Shown here piece after piece: positions 8,384-15,809 of a stretch of 41,685 nucleotides of DNA. The DNA is taken from IMG/VR virus record IMGVR_UViG_3300005548_000005, positions 1-41,685 of that record; one strand, written 5' to 3'. Position 1 is the stretch's first letter, and each line of letters starts with the position of its first letter. The notes below the pieces were generated by a model, which made no database searches, was not told where the DNA came from, and saw only the letters and a list, made by a program, of their open reading frames with translations. The stretch comes from a virus. Made by a program: the position numbers and the translations under genes.

Positions 8384-9072
8384 TCACTGCTGCCCGCCGT
8401 CGTCGTCGTGTGTGCGGGCTTGCGCGGCGCGTTCCTGCTCGGCGCGCTGCTGGGCATAGGCGGCGGCGCGCTCGCGGGCGACGTCGACCTTGGCGACCTG
8501 GCCACGGGCCTCCGAGGCTGGGTGACGGACGTGGACGACCCCGGGAAACATCGGCTCCATGGCCACCAGCTGGGAGTGGGTGAAGCCCTCGCCGTGCAGG
8601 GATGCCCACAGCGGGGAGTCGACGCCGAGGTGGCCGACCAGGGCGATCAGCCGACGGGTGGTGAGCTTCCCCGGGCCGCCGCTGGGCAGACGCCAGTCGC
8701 GCAGGTCGATCTGGTGAAAGGCAAGGGACGCCTCTACGGCTGGCCCGTGGTCACGGATCAGCTCGTAGAGGCGTCGGATTCCCCCAGGGTCAGGCCGCAG
8801 TGCTTCATCCACGCGTTGAACAGGGCGAAGAAGTCGCGGTCGACCAGACCCTCGAGACGAGCGAAATCCTCGGGCGAGAGAGCAAGCCGCATGCACTCAA
8901 CCGCGACGCCGCGGTTGCCGCGGGAGACGAACGCCTGTTGTGCACGGTCCTTCGCCAAGGATGGGAATGTCACCTCGTGTGCCGCGGTGATCGTCTGCCC
9001 GTCGGGGAGGGTGTGCACGTACGGGTCGGCCGAGATCTCGGCGGTCAGCGGGTCGGGTGTCGGGTCTGCCAT
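8384..9072 (-). CDS. Tail assembly chaperone gpGT (-1 frameshift fusion)
   Basis: Ribosomes slipping back one base at the G-GGG-GAA site join the first 98 codons of the short chaperone to a downstream frame ending at 8384, giving about 229 residues. The second frame has no start of its own before the overlap. It continues IRRLYELIRDHGPAVEASL and ends in a Gln/Ala-rich helix and DDDGGQQ. G/GT pairs before the tape measure are near universal in siphophages; they bind the tape measure and recruit tail-tube protein. Efficiency of slippage cannot be judged from sequence. Confidence 0.82.
8758..9072 (-). CDS. Tail assembly chaperone gpG
   Basis: The 104-residue unshifted product starts at ATG after AAAGGAATCGCGACCCC and ends ...LTLGESDASTS. 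It contains a helical core (ALSPEDFARLEGLVDRDFFALFNAW, split by turns) typical of tail chaperones. It is preceded by an 89-base gap, unusual in this packed operon, that holds three GAATCGCG-type boxes. It acts with gpGT during tail assembly and is not in the virion. Confidence 0.82.
   Translation of the reverse strand: MADPTPDPLTAEISADPYVHTLPDGQTITAAHEVTFPSLAKDRAQQAFVSRGNRGVAVECMRLALSPEDFARLEGLVDRDFFALFNAWMKHCGLTLGESDASTS
8779..8785 (-). other. Programmed -1 frameshift slippery site
   Basis: Read on the minus strand the heptamer is GGGGGAA, phased G-GGG-GAA in the gpG frame. Slippage by one base re-pairs GGG on GGG and GAA on GGA, and enters the open gpT frame. The zero frame stops seven codons later. 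Position and direction match the conserved tail-chaperone frameshift. Confidence 0.75.
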
Positions 9073-9077
9073 GGGGT

Positions 9078-9134
9078 CGCGATTCCTTTCAGGGTGCGCG
9101 ATTCGAGATGAGAAGGCGGACGGGGTGAATCGCG
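9078..9134 (-). promoter_or_regulatory. GAATCGCG box cluster upstream of the tail chaperone
   Basis: The 89-base gap before gpG holds GAATCGCG (minus strand) at 9078-9085 and 9097-9104, and the inverse at 9127-9134. The outer inverted pair could form a hairpin in the mRNA. A fourth copy lies in the next gap upstream (9999-10006). Role unknown: possible internal promoter, processing or translational control element. Confidence 0.4.
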
Positions 9135-9161
9135 AGAAGCCCCCGCCCGCCGTACGTGGGA

Positions 9162-9368
9162 TCAGCGGCGGGCGTGCCCGTCGCGGATCAGCCGCTCGGC
9201 CTTCTCCGGGGAGAACATCCGGACCTTGCCGGCGTCGCGGCGATCGCCGGTGCCGGTGAGGAAGACGCGGACCTTGGGTGGCCGCGGCTTCTTGGCCCGG
9301 GTCGGCTTGCTGGGTGGGGTCGTGACGTCGGTGGCGGGCGGGTCCTGGGGGTTCACGTCGGCGCTCAC
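9162..9368 (-). CDS. Small Pro/Lys/Arg-rich protein after the major tail protein
   Basis: A 68-residue protein starting at a GTG that overlaps the major tail protein stop (GTGA). The first half is disordered, Pro/Lys-rich (PPSKPTRAKKPRPPKVR). The second half ends SPEKAERLIRDGHARR, a short helical element like those in small tail-region proteins. It may be a tail accessory or assembly protein. No family assigned. Confidence 0.55.
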   Translation of the reverse strand: MSADVNPQDPPATDVTTPPSKPTRAKKPRPPKVRVFLTGTGDRRDAGKVRMFSPEKAERLIRDGHARR

Positions 9369-9961
9369 GGTCCGGGCACCACCACGGGGCCGAGGTAGGT
9401 CTCCCAGTACACGGGCGTGACCTCGCCGGTGTCCCCGTCGACGACGAGGGTGGGGAAGATCTCGACGGTGACCGGCAGGGAGAACAGGTTGTTCTCGCCC
9501 TCGGTGACGGTGCCCAGGCTGTTGATCTGGGCGTAGTTCTTGGTGATGAACCGCTTCAGCTTCCCGGCCTTCTGCATCTGCATGGCCAGCCGGAACTGGC
9601 GCTGCAGGTCGCGGCCGCCCAGGTCGCCGGAGTAGGCGCCCGAGGTGAAGGTGATCCCGGAGACGTCGTACCGCAGACCGAGGGTCTCCTCGTTGTCCTC
9701 CAGGGCGGTGAACGTCCGGGTGATCGACAGGTTCCGGTTCGCGACCGCGATCGTGCCGACGCCCCAGCCGAAGAACTTGTTGTTGTCGTTGGCCTGGTCC
9801 TCGGCGAAACCGGCGTCCCCGTCGAGGATGCCGGCGAACGCCCAGGGGTCCGTCCCGGTGAGGGCGAACGGCTCGCCGGGGTCGGGGCTGTCGGAGGTGA
9901 CCGCGCCGATCAGGACGTCGGCGTTCGGCCACAGCGACACGTTGGTGGTGTCTCCGCTCAT
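9365..9961 (-). CDS. Major tail tube protein
   Basis: A 198-residue beta-rich protein between the tail terminator and the chaperones, the standard place for the tube subunit. It carries TFTALEDNEETLGLRYD and a beta-strand C-terminus (VYWETYLGPVVVP). ATG start, with AAGGAG about ten bases upstream inside a 68-base gap, one of few real gaps in the late operon; this suggests separate high-level translation, as expected for a protein made in many copies. It polymerises around the tape measure. Confidence 0.82.
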   Translation of the reverse strand: MSGDTTNVSLWPNADVLIGAVTSDSPDPGEPFALTGTDPWAFAGILDGDAGFAEDQANDNNKFFGWGVGTIAVANRNLSITRTFTALEDNEETLGLRYDVSGITFTSGAYSGDLGGRDLQRQFRLAMQMQKAGKLKRFITKNYAQINSLGTVTEGENNLFSLPVTVEIFPTLVVDGDTGEVTPVYWETYLGPVVVPGP

Positions 9962-9998
9962 GAGCTAGGTGCTCCTTCGCTTCGGTGTTGGGTGGACT

Positions 9999-10006
9999 CG
10001 CGATTC
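9999..10006 (-). promoter_or_regulatory. Isolated GAATCGCG box in the major tail protein leader
   Basis: On the minus strand the 68-base leader between the tail terminator and the tube gene carries GAATCGCG, identical to the boxes before gpG and in the same orientation as two of them. Two of the largest gaps in the structural region thus share an octamer. Function unknown. Confidence 0.35.
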
Positions 10007-10029
10007 GTGCCGCTGTGGGCGGCGGGACA

Positions 10030-10464
10030 TCAGGCGGCCTGGTGCGGCCGCAGGGAGACCCGGACGGTCCCCCAGCACGAGAGGTTCTTGGTGTCCGGGT
10101 CGGTGGCCACCGCTGAGCGGCCGACCAGGGGAGAGACGACGTCGATGTCGTCGTCGCCGGGGAAGATGACCAGCTGGGAGCGGATCCACGACTGCAGGGC
10201 TTTCACCTCGTGGCGCTTCCCCTTCGGAGCCCAGGCGACGAACCGGAGGGTGGACTGCTCGAGCACCCTGCTCGAGGTCGTCGTGCCGGCGAGCTCGAGC
10301 TGGATCCGCCGCTGTGCGCCGACCAGGGCGGTCGAGGGGGCGTCGACGTCGACGACGATCGCGCCGGCGCTGTCGAGGACCAAGTCGAGGTCGCGGAGGT
10401 AGCCGATGAGGGGTTCCTCCGGGTCGCCGAACGTGACGTCCAGCAGACCCTCGGCGAAGCTCAC
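10030..10464 (-). CDS. Tail terminator protein
   Basis: A 144-residue protein just upstream of the tube gene. It has alpha/beta character and a VVSPLVGRSAVATDPDTKNLSCWGTVRVSLRPH end, in pieces matching the beta hairpins of gpU-like terminators. GTG start overlapping the upstream stop (GTGA). It would cap the finished tail and join it to the head. The call relies on order (gp10-like, then terminator, then tube). Confidence 0.65.
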   Translation of the reverse strand: MSFAEGLLDVTFGDPEEPLIGYLRDLDLVLDSAGAIVVDVDAPSTALVGAQRRIQLELAGTTTSSRVLEQSTLRFVAWAPKGKRHEVKALQSWIRSQLVIFPGDDDIDVVSPLVGRSAVATDPDTKNLSCWGTVRVSLRPHQAA

Positions 10465-10745
10465 GAGTTGACCTCGAGGCCGACCGCGGCCGCGGCCTTC
10501 ACCAGGGCGCCGTACTTCGCCTCGACCGCGATGCCGGCGGGATGGGCGACGATCACATTGCCAGCGTCGGAGACGATCACGGGCAGCTCGGTCTCGGTGC
10601 TGTCGCCGGCGTCGATCGAGCCGACCATGATGCCCTGCCGGCGTACGTTGTCGGCGATCGCGTTCGCCAGGTCCTTGCGGGCGCGGTCCGCCCCGGGACC
10701 GTCGAGCTTGCGCTGCAGCGCCGCGTAGTTGAGGTGGATCCGCAT
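10461..10745 (-). CDS. HK97 gp10-like head-tail joining protein
   Basis: A 94-residue protein starting MRIHLNYAALQRKLDGPG, with a helical N-terminus then a beta pair ending AKYGALVKAAAAVGLEVNS. This is the layout of short gp10-like or minor tail neck proteins, where a basic helix leads and an aromatic AxYxxxV hairpin follows. ATG overlaps the upstream stop. Acts at the head-tail junction by synteny. Confidence 0.6.
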   Translation of the reverse strand: MRIHLNYAALQRKLDGPGADRARKDLANAIADNVRRQGIMVGSIDAGDSTETELPVIVSDAGNVIVAHPAGIAVEAKYGALVKAAAAVGLEVNS

Positions 10746-11122
10746 CAGGTCCTCCTCGGCTGCACGACCGGGACCTTGGTGCGGTCCAGCCACACGGAGC
10801 CGCCGCCGTCGACCTGCCAGGTAGACGACGTGATCGTGGTCAGCAGTGCCTCGAGCTCGTCAGGGTCGGTGGGGAGCTCGTCGAGCTCGGTGACGTGGAC
10901 CAGGTCGTCGGCGTCGACCTGCTGCACGCCGGGGACGTCGAAGAACGCCGGCTGGACGACCGCGGCCTGGTCGGTGCTCGAGCGCTCAGCGATCTGCTCG
11001 GGGTTGAAGATGGCGCCGGGCACCAGGGTGCCGGTGACGGTCTCGTCCTCGTTGCCCATGTCGCTGGTGGTGACGATGTGGACGAGGATCACCGAGACCG
11101 GTGGGCGCCGCTGGGTCCTCAC
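10745..11122 (-). CDS. Head-tail stopper / connector protein
   Basis: A 125-residue acidic, beta-rich protein between the gp6-like connector and the gp10-like gene. GTG start overlapping the previous stop. It contains DVPGVQQVDADDLVHVTEL and a C-terminal WLDRTKVPVVQPRRT. Position fits the stopper that closes the portal vertex after packaging. No motif is diagnostic. Confidence 0.55.
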   Translation of the reverse strand: MRTQRRPPVSVILVHIVTTSDMGNEDETVTGTLVPGAIFNPEQIAERSSTDQAAVVQPAFFDVPGVQQVDADDLVHVTELDELPTDPDELEALLTTITSSTWQVDGGGSVWLDRTKVPVVQPRRT

Positions 11123-11526
11123 TGGAAGAAGACCCCACGCCCTCGGGGGCACGCCCGGTCCGGGTAGCGCTCGGCAGGCGGGAAGCTGCCGCGCGGCTTC
11201 GGAGCTCCGCCAGCTGGGGTCACTCCGCCGGCAGCGGCGTTGCGGAGGATCTCGTCTCGGCGGGTGCCGTCGTAGAACGACTCCTCGCCCTCGAGGACGT
11301 ACCGAGCGAGAGCGTCGGGGTTGGAGGCGGCGATGCCGCCGAGCTCGATCGCCCACGACGACTGCTCTTCGGTCAGTGTCTCGGGGCGATTGGTCAGCCC
11401 CAGGATGGGCTTCAGCCAGCCCCAGACCACCCGCTCGCACATCGCCGCCTGACTGTCACCGACGGGCTTCTGGAGCCAGTCGGCGAGGTCCTGCGCCATG
11501 AACAGCGGGTGGTCCGGGGCGGGCAT
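11119..11526 (-). CDS. Head-tail adaptor (gp6-like connector)
   Basis: A 135-residue mainly helical protein. The central segment ALARYVLEGEESFYDGTRRDEIL (in two helices) resembles the gp6-like connector of HK97-type phages, and DLADWLQKPVGDS at the N-terminus fits the usual first helix of that family. It follows the capsid gene as expected. It forms a ring under the portal. Confidence 0.68.
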   Translation of the reverse strand: MPAPDHPLFMAQDLADWLQKPVGDSQAAMCERVVWGWLKPILGLTNRPETLTEEQSSWAIELGGIAASNPDALARYVLEGEESFYDGTRRDEILRNAAAGGVTPAGGAPKPRGSFPPAERYPDRACPRGRGVFFQ

Positions 11527-11532
11527 GAGGCG

Positions 11533-11871
11533 TCAGTCCTCCTTGCTGAGGACGGCCTGCAGCTTCTCCACGAGAGTGCTTCGGGCCTCTTCGCCCTTGG
11601 CGTTCTCCTCGTCGAGGTACTGCTGCGCCTTTCCCTTGTCGGTGCCGACCTCCTTGACGATGTCGCCGACGGTGGTCGGCTTGCTGTCGCCGGCAGGCGC
11701 CGGGTCGGCCGACTTCGGGGCCTTCCCGATGAGCTCCTCGTCGAGGAGCATCCTCAGGTGGTCCTTGTCGAGACCCGCAGGGAGCTCGGCCCCCTCGTAG
11801 AAGGGTCCGACCAGGGTGGTGCGCCCGTCCGCCCACACGGAGACGGCGGGGCTGGTGACGATGTAGCTCAT
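11533..11871 (-). CDS. Head-region protein
   Basis: A 112-residue protein after the major capsid gene. The N-terminus is beta-like (SYIVTSPAVSVWADGRTTLVGPFYEGAELP) and the C-terminus a charged helix ending EKLQAVLSKED. Similar short ORFs sit between capsid and connector genes in actinophages. Its role, perhaps capsid accessory, is not known. Confidence 0.55.
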   Translation of the reverse strand: MSYIVTSPAVSVWADGRTTLVGPFYEGAELPAGLDKDHLRMLLDEELIGKAPKSADPAPAGDSKPTTVGDIVKEVGTDKGKAQQYLDEENAKGEEARSTLVEKLQAVLSKED

Positions 11872-11881
11872 GTCAGGCTCC

Positions 11882-12811
11882 TCAGAGTCCGGTGATCTTG
11901 CGGGCGGCGGCGGGCTCGACCACCACGGGGACGGTCACCCGGCGGGCGCGGATCCGCCAGCCGTCGGTGTCGTCGTCGCGGATGGACTTGACCTGGACCG
12001 GCGCGGTGTTCGGGCCGGCCGCCGAGACGTAGCCAGGGCCCCCGAGGTCCTCGTCGGCCATGCCGCCGAGCTGCTCGGAGTCGAGCACCAGGCCGGTGCC
12101 GGAGACCGCGTTGGGGGTCGCGAGCCACTTCATCCCGAGGATGGTGGGGAACGCGCCCGTGATCGCGGGGTTGTCGGTGTTGGTCTCGCGCGGGACGTAG
12201 CCGGCCGAGATGAAGGCGATCATCGCGTACGTCCAGTTGATGTCGTCGAGCACGACGGTGTCGGGCATGTAGCCCTGGTTGAGCGCGAGGATGTTGGCCT
12301 TGGCGAGGCCGACGTCCTTGAGCATCTGCGCGGCCGAGGCGGTCGACCAGGCTGCGGCAGCGGCAGCGGAGTTGGTGACGGCCGAGGAGATGACGCCCAT
12401 GGCGACGCCGTCGACCGTGGACACGTTCTGGTTCACCAGCTTGGTGAACCCGCGGCTGACCGGGTCGAAGTTCTGGCGCTTGATGGACTCGTCGAAGATC
12501 TCGGCGTCCTCGCCCCACTTGGCCGTCTTGGCGATCGAGGCGGCCCCGGTGCCGACGGTGGTGAGCGGGTACTCGGCACCCGGGGTCACCACGCGCGGCG
12601 GCTGGGCCGGGAAGATCGACTCCCCAGTCTCGTAGAGCACGGCGCCGCCCTCGACCTTGAAGCGGCCCTTGAGGAGGGCATCGGCGATGTACCGCTGCTC
12701 GAGCAGGGTTCGGAGGCGGCGGGCGATCAGGGTCGGGTTGTTGAGGAACCGGCTGATCGTGACCTGGTCGCCGCTGATGGTGGGTGCGGCGGGCGGGTAG
12801 GTGTACGGCAT
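11882..12811 (-). CDS. Major capsid protein
   Basis: A 309-residue protein after the protease/scaffold and decoration genes. It has an N-arm, TISRFLNNPTLIARRL, a beta-rich E-loop-like segment, YETGESIFP, and long A-domain helices. It lacks an obvious cleaved delta domain, consistent with scaffold being part of the protease gene. ATG start; strong expression expected. It forms the HK97-fold shell. The family assignment is from layout and size, not from a search. Confidence 0.82.
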   Translation of the reverse strand: MPYTYPPAAPTISGDQVTISRFLNNPTLIARRLRTLLEQRYIADALLKGRFKVEGGAVLYETGESIFPAQPPRVVTPGAEYPLTTVGTGAASIAKTAKWGEDAEIFDESIKRQNFDPVSRGFTKLVNQNVSTVDGVAMGVISSAVTNSAAAAAAWSTASAAQMLKDVGLAKANILALNQGYMPDTVVLDDINWTYAMIAFISAGYVPRETNTDNPAITGAFPTILGMKWLATPNAVSGTGLVLDSEQLGGMADEDLGGPGYVSAAGPNTAPVQVKSIRDDDTDGWRIRARRVTVPVVVEPAAARKITGL

Positions 12812-12813
12812 GG

Positions 12814-13182
12814 TCAGATCTCCATGATCTCGACGGGGTTGCCCGTCGTCGCGGTGGTGAGGGCCACACCGAACGCGTTCGCGTCGTTGGTGCCCACGGT
12901 GTGGGTGGCGACCGCACCCGCGGCGGCGGCCTCGACCGAGTCGCCGGCGGTGACGGTGCCGGAGGCGATGAGGCGGTGGACCGGCCCGCGGCCGATCATG
13001 GTGATCTTGTCGCCGGAGACGCCGTCGAAGGCGGCCACTCCGACGACCTTCGCTGACGCCGCGGCGCTCGCGGCGACCGTGCCGGAGCCGCTGACGGCCA
13101 GGACCTGGCCACCGGTGACGGCCCCGGACAGGGTGACGGGGATGCTGTCACCCGGCTTGTGGATCGGTGCGTACTCGGACAT
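12814..13182 (-). CDS. Capsid decoration protein, DUF2190-like
   Basis: A 122-residue, Gly/Ala/Val/Thr-rich beta protein with HKPGDSIPVTLSGAVTGGQ, DUF2190-like: a compact beta barrel repeating GxxV turns. It sits between protease and major capsid, a usual decoration-protein position, and ends two bases before the capsid start. It would stabilise the expanded shell. Confidence 0.72.
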   Translation of the reverse strand: MSEYAPIHKPGDSIPVTLSGAVTGGQVLAVSGSGTVAASAAASAKVVGVAAFDGVSGDKITMIGRGPVHRLIASGTVTAGDSVEAAAAGAVATHTVGTNDANAFGVALTTATTGNPVEIMEI

Positions 13183-13183
13183 G

Positions 13184-14533
13184 TCAGGCGCCCTTCTGCT
13201 GCTCGGGGAACAGCGAGTCGTAGAGCTGGTCGTCGGCCGACGCCTCGCCGGTCGGGTCCCCGCCGGCGTTGCCGATCTCGTCGAGCGGGATCAGGCCCGG
13301 CTGGAGAGCGGCGAGCACCTGGGCGGTGCCCTCGGGGTCGGCGTCCCAGGCGGTACGCCAGTGGTCGCGTCGGGCGGGGGTGGTGCGGCCGGTCGCGATC
13401 GCCTTCGCGATCGCGGCGTCGCGCACGTCGCGAAGCTGCTGCTCGCGGGCCTCGCGGCCCTGGGTGGCGTTGGCCTGCATCTGCGCCAGCACCGTGCTGT
13501 CGACCAGCTGGAGCCCCTCGGGCACCTGCGCCGACGTGGTGGGAGCGGGCTCCGCGCGCTCCTCGAGAGCCTCCGCGACTGCGGCCACGATGGTCTCGGC
13601 GTCCGCGTCGTCGGGGAAGCCGACCTGCGCACGCAGGGTTGCGATCTGCTCGTCGGTGAAGTCCACGAGAGTCGCTCCTTCCTTCTGGGTGGGCCCGTCC
13701 GCGGACGCGGTCGGGAGTGTGGGGGCCGGGGCGTGTGACCGTCCGGCGTGGTTGAAGATCGACAGGTCGAACCGGTCCTCGGGGTCCTCGCCCTCGGGGA
13801 GGACCACGATCACCTCGGGCTCCGGCTCGTCGCCCGCCGTGCTGGTCTCGCCGGCGTCCTGCACGACCGCCACTCGGTCGGCGAGGTTGGCGTCGGCGGC
13901 CTCCTGCGCGGTGTACCAGGTCTCTTCCACCATCACCGCTCGCCAGTCGGCGTCGGTGCCGCCGGCGGACTCGGTGTAGATCGAGGCGATCGCGTTGGAG
14001 ACCGAGTCGAGGAACCGTGCGGCCTTCTGCATCGTCTCGGCGGGGCCGTACGCGAACGCCGAGGCGTCGTGGATCATCAGCTGCGTGCCGGGTGACATGA
14101 CGGTCTCCTCGCAGCCGACCGCGATGACCGAGGCCGCGGAGGCGGCCAGGCCGTCGACGACTGCGACAGCGCGTGCCTTGTGGGCTCGGAGCAGGTTGAG
14201 AATGGCCATGCCCTCCCATACCTCGCCGCCGGGGGAGTTGATCCGGACGCGCACCTCGACGACGTCGTCGGGCAGTGCGTCGAGAGCGGTGGCCACGTCC
14301 TTGGCAGAGATGCCCCACCAGCCGCCCCAGGAGTCGATGGGGCCGTAGATCCGCATGGTCGCGATCGAGCCGGTGACCTGACTGCCACCGTCGACGGAGC
14401 CGGCGGCAGCCGCGGCGTTCTTGGCCGTCCGGACCGAGAAGATCTCGGCCTTGTTCTTGGGGGGCTGCTTGTCTCCCCAGAACCGGAACCGCGGGACCTG
14501 CAGCTCGGTGGGCAGCGTCGGGACGTCGGTCAT
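13184..14533 (-). CDS. ClpP-like head maturation protease fused to scaffold
   Basis: A 449-residue protein. Residues 56 to about 250 form a ClpP/SppA-like serine protease: INSPGGEVWEG (99-109), nucleophile Ser132 in GLAASAAS and His155 in MIHDAS. A Pro/Glu-rich joint follows, then a helical C-terminal part (about 330-449; EARE and RTTPARRDHWRTAW) typical of scaffolding domains. It would template and then mature the procapsid. The ATG overlaps the portal stop. Confidence 0.88.
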   Translation of the reverse strand: MTDVPTLPTELQVPRFRFWGDKQPPKNKAEIFSVRTAKNAAAAAGSVDGGSQVTGSIATMRIYGPIDSWGGWWGISAKDVATALDALPDDVVEVRVRINSPGGEVWEGMAILNLLRAHKARAVAVVDGLAASAASVIAVGCEETVMSPGTQLMIHDASAFAYGPAETMQKAARFLDSVSNAIASIYTESAGGTDADWRAVMVEETWYTAQEAADANLADRVAVVQDAGETSTAGDEPEPEVIVVLPEGEDPEDRFDLSIFNHAGRSHAPAPTLPTASADGPTQKEGATLVDFTDEQIATLRAQVGFPDDADAETIVAAVAEALEERAEPAPTTSAQVPEGLQLVDSTVLAQMQANATQGREAREQQLRDVRDAAIAKAIATGRTTPARRDHWRTAWDADPEGTAQVLAALQPGLIPLDEIGNAGGDPTGEASADDQLYDSLFPEQQKGA

Positions 14534-15795
14534 GCGGGCACCTCCGTGGGCGCGTTGGGGTTGCGCGGAGGCAACCGGAGCCGTGTGCGGATGAACTGCT
14601 CGAGGTCCTCGTCGGGCTGCAGCACCTTCGCGGCGACCAGCGCCGCGATCGCCTGCACGATCGAGTCGTCGCTCGACCCGATCTCGTCGAAGACCAGTCG
14701 GGGCGCCGGCTCAGTGGGCCCGTAGTTCAGGTCGACCAGGTCCTCGATGACGTGCTTGGTCGCGGTGTCGCGAACCTCCTCGGCGACCGACTGGAGCGAC
14801 AGGGTGAAGAAGTCAGCGAACGTCGAGCCGAGGGCCCAGGAGCCCGTCTGGCTACCGAGGTTGAGGAAGTGGGCGAGGACAGCGCGGGCGATCTGCTCGT
14901 CGTGGTACTTGATCGACTCGAGGATGCTCGGGAGCGTGCCGGTGACGCCCTGCAGCTCGAGGGTCGCTCCGTGCGGCAGAGCAGCGCCGGCGTCGTCCCC
15001 GGACCGGACGCCGGCGGCGATCTCCTCGCCGGCGGTGAGGTCGGTCTCGTTGTCGGCGCCGGTGTAGACCGGCACTCCCATCCCGTTGCGGGCATTGGAC
15101 ATGCTCATGGTGCGCAGGTCGCGGTCCTTGAGGAGCCAGTTCTTGTACGCCGGGCGGAGCAGCGACGAGCCGATCCAGTTCCCGCCCTGCTGGTCCAGGA
15201 CGTACGCCACCAGCCGAGACGTCGGCAACGTGACGCCGTCTGTGGTGGCGCCGAGACCGCCGTACTGCTGGATCGAGATCAGGCCGCCGTCGCTGGCGAC
15301 GTTGAACTTCGCGATCGTCCGCGGCGGGCGGTATCCGAGCTTCCGCAGGTGGGCCATGCCGTCGTCGGGGTCGAGTCGGTAGACCTGCTCGAAGTAGGCG
15401 TGGCCGTACTGCAGCATCAGCAGCGCCGTGCGGAGGTGCTTCTGCCAGGAGAACCGGTCGCGGGTGCGGATCGCGTCGACCTCGTTGCCCTCACCGACGA
15501 TGGGCAGACCGAGGTCGCCAGCCACGTGGGCTGTGACTTCCGGGCGGCAGCCGGCGCCGTCGACGCGCCACACGGTGCGCTGGATCGGCGTGGTCACCGC
15601 GCGCAGTACCGAGGAGACCTGCGCGTCCTGCCGGCACATCGCGTCGTACACGTCGAGGCAGTAGGGCCAGCGCAGCTCGGGGGTCTGCTCGCTGAGGTCG
15701 GGCATCCCCCAGAACTGCTGGGTGCCCCAGGTTGCGTAGCCCTTCTCGCGGACGGCCAGAGCGGTCGCGGCGGTCTTCGCAGGTGTGTCGGCCAC
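14530..15795 (-). CDS. Portal protein, DUF935/Mu gp29-like
   Basis: A 421-residue protein. Key marks are ALLMLQYGHAYFEQVYRLD (YGHAxFE core), a lateral beta region, and a helical C-terminal stalk (SLQSVAEEVRDTATKHVIEDLVD, in parts) ending in a PFAM-DUF935-like LxxxxF/RLRLPP tail. Location between large terminase and protease is standard. It forms the dodecameric DNA channel. Confidence 0.85.
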   Translation of the reverse strand: MADTPAKTAATALAVREKGYATWGTQQFWGMPDLSEQTPELRWPYCLDVYDAMCRQDAQVSSVLRAVTTPIQRTVWRVDGAGCRPEVTAHVAGDLGLPIVGEGNEVDAIRTRDRFSWQKHLRTALLMLQYGHAYFEQVYRLDPDDGMAHLRKLGYRPPRTIAKFNVASDGGLISIQQYGGLGATTDGVTLPTSRLVAYVLDQQGGNWIGSSLLRPAYKNWLLKDRDLRTMSMSNARNGMGVPVYTGADNETDLTAGEEIAAGVRSGDDAGAALPHGATLELQGVTGTLPSILESIKYHDEQIARAVLAHFLNLGSQTGSWALGSTFADFFTLSLQSVAEEVRDTATKHVIEDLVDLNYGPTEPAPRLVFDEIGSSDDSIVQAIAALVAAKVLQPDEDLEQFIRTRLRLPPRNPNAPTEVPA

Positions 15796-15809
15796 AGGAC
15801 CTCCCTTCC

